Positions 4,804 through 6,193 of a stretch of DNA of 6,193 nt are shown here, piece by piece. The position numbers and the translations under genes are program-made. Within the stretch, counting starts at the first letter, position 1. Every line of letters starts with the position of its first letter. Origin of the DNA: Deltaproteobacteria bacterium (GTDB lineage Bacteria > Desulfobacterota > Desulfovibrionia > Desulfovibrionales > Desulfovibrionaceae); NCBI GenBank assembly GCA_025350085.1, contig JANXYI010000339.1, positions 1 through 6,193 on the forward strand, written 5' to 3'. The notes below the pieces were generated by a model. The model made no database searches. It had not been told where the DNA came from and saw only the letters and a program-made list of their open reading frames with translations.

Positions 4804-5481
4804 ATGGCCATCGAGAACTGGCTGGGCTCCCTGGCTCAGCAGGACCACACCCATGTTGACGGCGACCTGGAGGCCCTGGGCGGCCTTACGCACCCCTTTC
4901 TCACGGACCAGTGCGCCGTGAATCAGATCCAGTGCCTGAGCGGGCACCTCGGCGCTTTGAAACGGGTGGTGCGCCGGCAGGTCATCTCGTATTCCCTGTA
5001 TATCCGGCAGCTGGACCGCATCCTCGACGCCGGGCCTCGCTCCGTGTGCGGTGCGGGCTGCCCGCGACCGCCCGTGGGCTGCTGCAACGCCGACCACTAC
5101 GTCATGTTCTCCAGCCTGGACCTGATGAGCGCGCAGCGTTCGCCGCTGGCCCTGCACATGGGCCACGTCATCGGCACCCTGCAGAGGCTCGAGTCCGCGC
5201 ACAGCCTCAAACAGGGGCAGAAGCTCAGGCCCGGGCCGGGGTACTGCCAGTGCCTGGCCGAGGACGGCTGCACCATGCGGCTCTTCAAGTCGCCGCGCTG
5301 CGCGCACTACCTCTGCGGCACAATACGCCAGGCCATGCAGGACCAGCAGGAAGCCGATGTGGCCCCGTTTCTGGCAGCCATGTCCGACACCATCGGCAGC
5401 CCCGTCACTTCCACGCTCGGCTTCATGAACCCCGAGGTCATCTCCGCGGCCGCGGACATTTACGGATCGCTCCTGGCCTAG
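4804..5481 (+). CDS. YkgJ-like cysteine-cluster protein (putative metal or Fe-S binding)
   Basis: The 225-residue protein carries eleven cysteines. The core pattern is CGAGC...GCC at 82-94 (Cys82, 86, 93, 94), then YCQCLAEDGCTMRLFKSPRC...LC at 147-171 (Cys148, 150, 156, 166, 171). The second block resembles the C-x-L-x-x-x-G-C...R-x-x-C-x-x-x-x-C half of the YkgJ/CxxCxxCC zinc- or iron-chelating domain (PF03692), and the first block its CC half. The fit is approximate: spacing in block one is C-x3-C-x6-CC and a 50-residue insert separates the blocks. Cys37 and Cys44 lie outside. There is no signal peptide or membrane segment, so it is probably cytosolic. ATG 4804 has AGGA 4 nt upstream. A GTG at 4699 extends the frame by 35 residues, but that part reads through the leader hairpin and lacks a ribosome site. 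It is divergent from the FlxA-like gene. Its role is unknown; members of this family have been linked to metal handling. Confidence 0.75.
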   Translation: MAIENWLGSLAQQDHTHVDGDLEALGGLTHPFLTDQCAVNQIQCLSGHLGALKRVVRRQVISYSLYIRQLDRILDAGPRSVCGAGCPRPPVGCCNADHYVMFSSLDLMSAQRSPLALHMGHVIGTLQRLESAHSLKQGQKLRPGPGYCQCLAEDGCTMRLFKSPRCAHYLCGTIRQAMQDQQEADVAPFLAAMSDTIGSPVTSTLGFMNPEVISAAADIYGSLLA

Positions 5482-6000
5482 GCTCTGGAACGGTCCTGCT
5501 GCCCGGCTGGGCTGGCGCGGGCCAATGTGCGGTTTCTTCGGGGCTGCCGCATAACTCAGGCCCATCCACCACGGCCATGTCGATGCGCTCAATCCGAATG
5601 CTTCCGCCGCCGTACCCCTCAAATCTGACTGCACAACGCGGCGACGCGGGGAAGGGCGCATTTCCTTGGTGCGCACGTAAAGGCCAATGCGGCAGGGAAT
5701 GACCCTCAGCGCACCTTGAAGGAGCTTCACATACCTTCAGTAAATATTCAGGCCGAGGGCAGTTGCTTCAACGTGTCCGCGCATACTGGGCAGTCACCTG
5801 CTGGCTCGGCCTGTGTCCTGGCACTGTCTCCTTCTCGACCCTTTCCAGTCTTGCGTTGATCCTCGCCCCTCTGATATGGTCCTTGCGTAGTAAGACACCA
5901 TTAAGATTGGGGGTCGGAGTCGGAAAGGATATGTAACGCTTGAACGATGTGCCATCTGCATAATGACCAGCGTCTGATAAGGGGTAATCGTGGAGGGCGG
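5482..6000. other. Gene-free region of about 520 bases, partly lower in GC
   Basis: No frame here looks like a real protein on either strand; the open minus-strand frames lack ribosome sites and recognisable motifs. Two inverted repeats stand out. TCCTT-GGTGCGC (5663-5674) pairs with GCGCACC-TTG-AAGGA (5709-5723). CAGGCCGAG (5749-5757) pairs with CTCGGCCTG (5805-5813) across 47 bases. From about 5730 to 5990 the sequence is visibly richer in A/T than the genes. A CATAAT hexamer (5959-5964) could be a -10 for the methyltransferase at 6001, with TTGAAC (5940-5945) too close to be its ideal -35. I see no tRNA and no clear terminator for the preceding gene. It may hold a decayed gene, an unannotated small RNA, or only regulatory sequence. 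Confidence 0.5.
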
Positions 6001-6193
6001 GTGGACTCAGACCATTGGAACAACCATGCGCGGCTTTGGAAGCATCTCGGTCCACCCTTGCGGCCGGCAGAGGAAGATATCAGCATCCTGCGCGCGTCAC
6101 TTGGCCTGGGGACTGCTCCGCGCCAGGTGCTGCTGCTGGGGGTGACGCCGGAAATCGTTGCCCTCGGCTGGGGGGCGGCGGTTCGGCTTCTCG
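6001..6193 (+). CDS. N-terminal part of a SAM-dependent methyltransferase-like protein (runs off the window)
   Basis: The frame is open to the last base and gives 64 residues from GTG 6001. HWNNHARLWKHLGPPLRPAEEDI (residues 5-27) is followed by a hydrophobic strand QVLLLGVTPEI (about 42-52) and ALGW. A WxxHAxxW...GPPLRP start, then LLLGVTPE in place of the usual GxGxG loop, is a pattern I associate with a group of uncharacterised class I methyltransferases, but the defining downstream motifs are outside the window. GGAGGG at 5992-5997 lies only 3 nt before this GTG. An in-frame ATG at 5947 has no ribosome site and adds residues of non-conserved look. The gene-start codon bias and GC rise again here relative to the preceding region. 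The family call is moderately sure; the substrate is unknown. Confidence 0.6.
   Translation, partial: MDSDHWNNHARLWKHLGPPLRPAEEDISILRASLGLGTAPRQVLLLGVTPEIVALGWGAAVRLL

Noticed and set aside
4543..5730. A 395-codon open frame on the minus strand
   Set aside because: It covers the cysteine-cluster gene in antisense and part of its leader. The upstream 80 residues outside that gene show no recognisable family, so I treat it as a shadow.
5768..6055. A 95-codon minus-strand frame in the gene-free region
   Set aside because: It has no ribosome site or recognisable domain, and it overlaps the start of the methyltransferase-like gene.
1..6193. tRNA or rRNA genes, CRISPR arrays, insertion sequences
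   Set aside because: No tRNA-like T-loop/cloverleaf, no regularly spaced direct repeats, and no transposase or integrase motifs were seen on either strand.

Overview
The window looks like chromosomal DNA from a GC-rich, flagellated, probably anaerobic Deltaproteobacterium, most like the Desulfovibrionaceae/Desulfovibrionales. The basis is the mix of GC-rich codon use, an intact nickel-responsive NikR, a FolE2-type GTP cyclohydrolase, a stand-alone rubredoxin, and flagellar accessory genes, one of them behind a near-perfect sigma-28 promoter. The taxonomic call is an inference; there is no rRNA or other marker gene here.

Layout, left to right. Bases 1-114 are the glycine-rich tail of a gene that began upstream. 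Next is a tight plus-strand operon: a class I SAM methyltransferase (209-1003), nikR (1006-1425) and folE2 (1425-2237), with a 2-nt gap and then a stop/start overlap. A FlgC-like flagellar rod protein frame follows (2325-2735), broken by an in-frame TAG at codon 48. Facing it on the minus strand are a rubredoxin gene (3111 to 2941) and, directly abutting its stop codon, a tiny two-helix membrane protein frame (2940 to 2776) with an in-frame TGA. After a gene-free stretch comes a secreted YXWGXW-repeat protein (3494-3913) with a strong bidirectional terminator. A second terminator serves the convergent minus-strand FlxA-like gene (4573 to 4145), which has the sigma-28 promoter. Divergent from it is a YkgJ-like cysteine-cluster protein (4804-5481). 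About 520 bases follow with no gene I can support, and the window closes on the first 64 codons of another methyltransferase-like gene (from 6001).

How the genes relate. The methyltransferase-nikR-folE2 operon joins metal sensing to the first step of folate/pterin synthesis through a metal-flexible cyclohydrolase. The rubredoxin and its small membrane partner are one transcription unit of redox flavour. The FlgC-like frame and the FlxA-like gene tie the region to motility, although no core flagellar operon is in view.

The most interesting signal is the TGA in the small membrane protein next to rubredoxin. It sits in a C-T-P-(TGA) context, which would be a CxxU motif if read as selenocysteine. 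Eleven nucleotides after it is a perfect 6-bp hairpin with a GGTC loop, close in spacing and loop to a bacterial SECIS element. The competing explanation is an ordinary nonsense mutation (for example from TGG), and the neighbouring amber-interrupted flagellar frame makes that a serious alternative.
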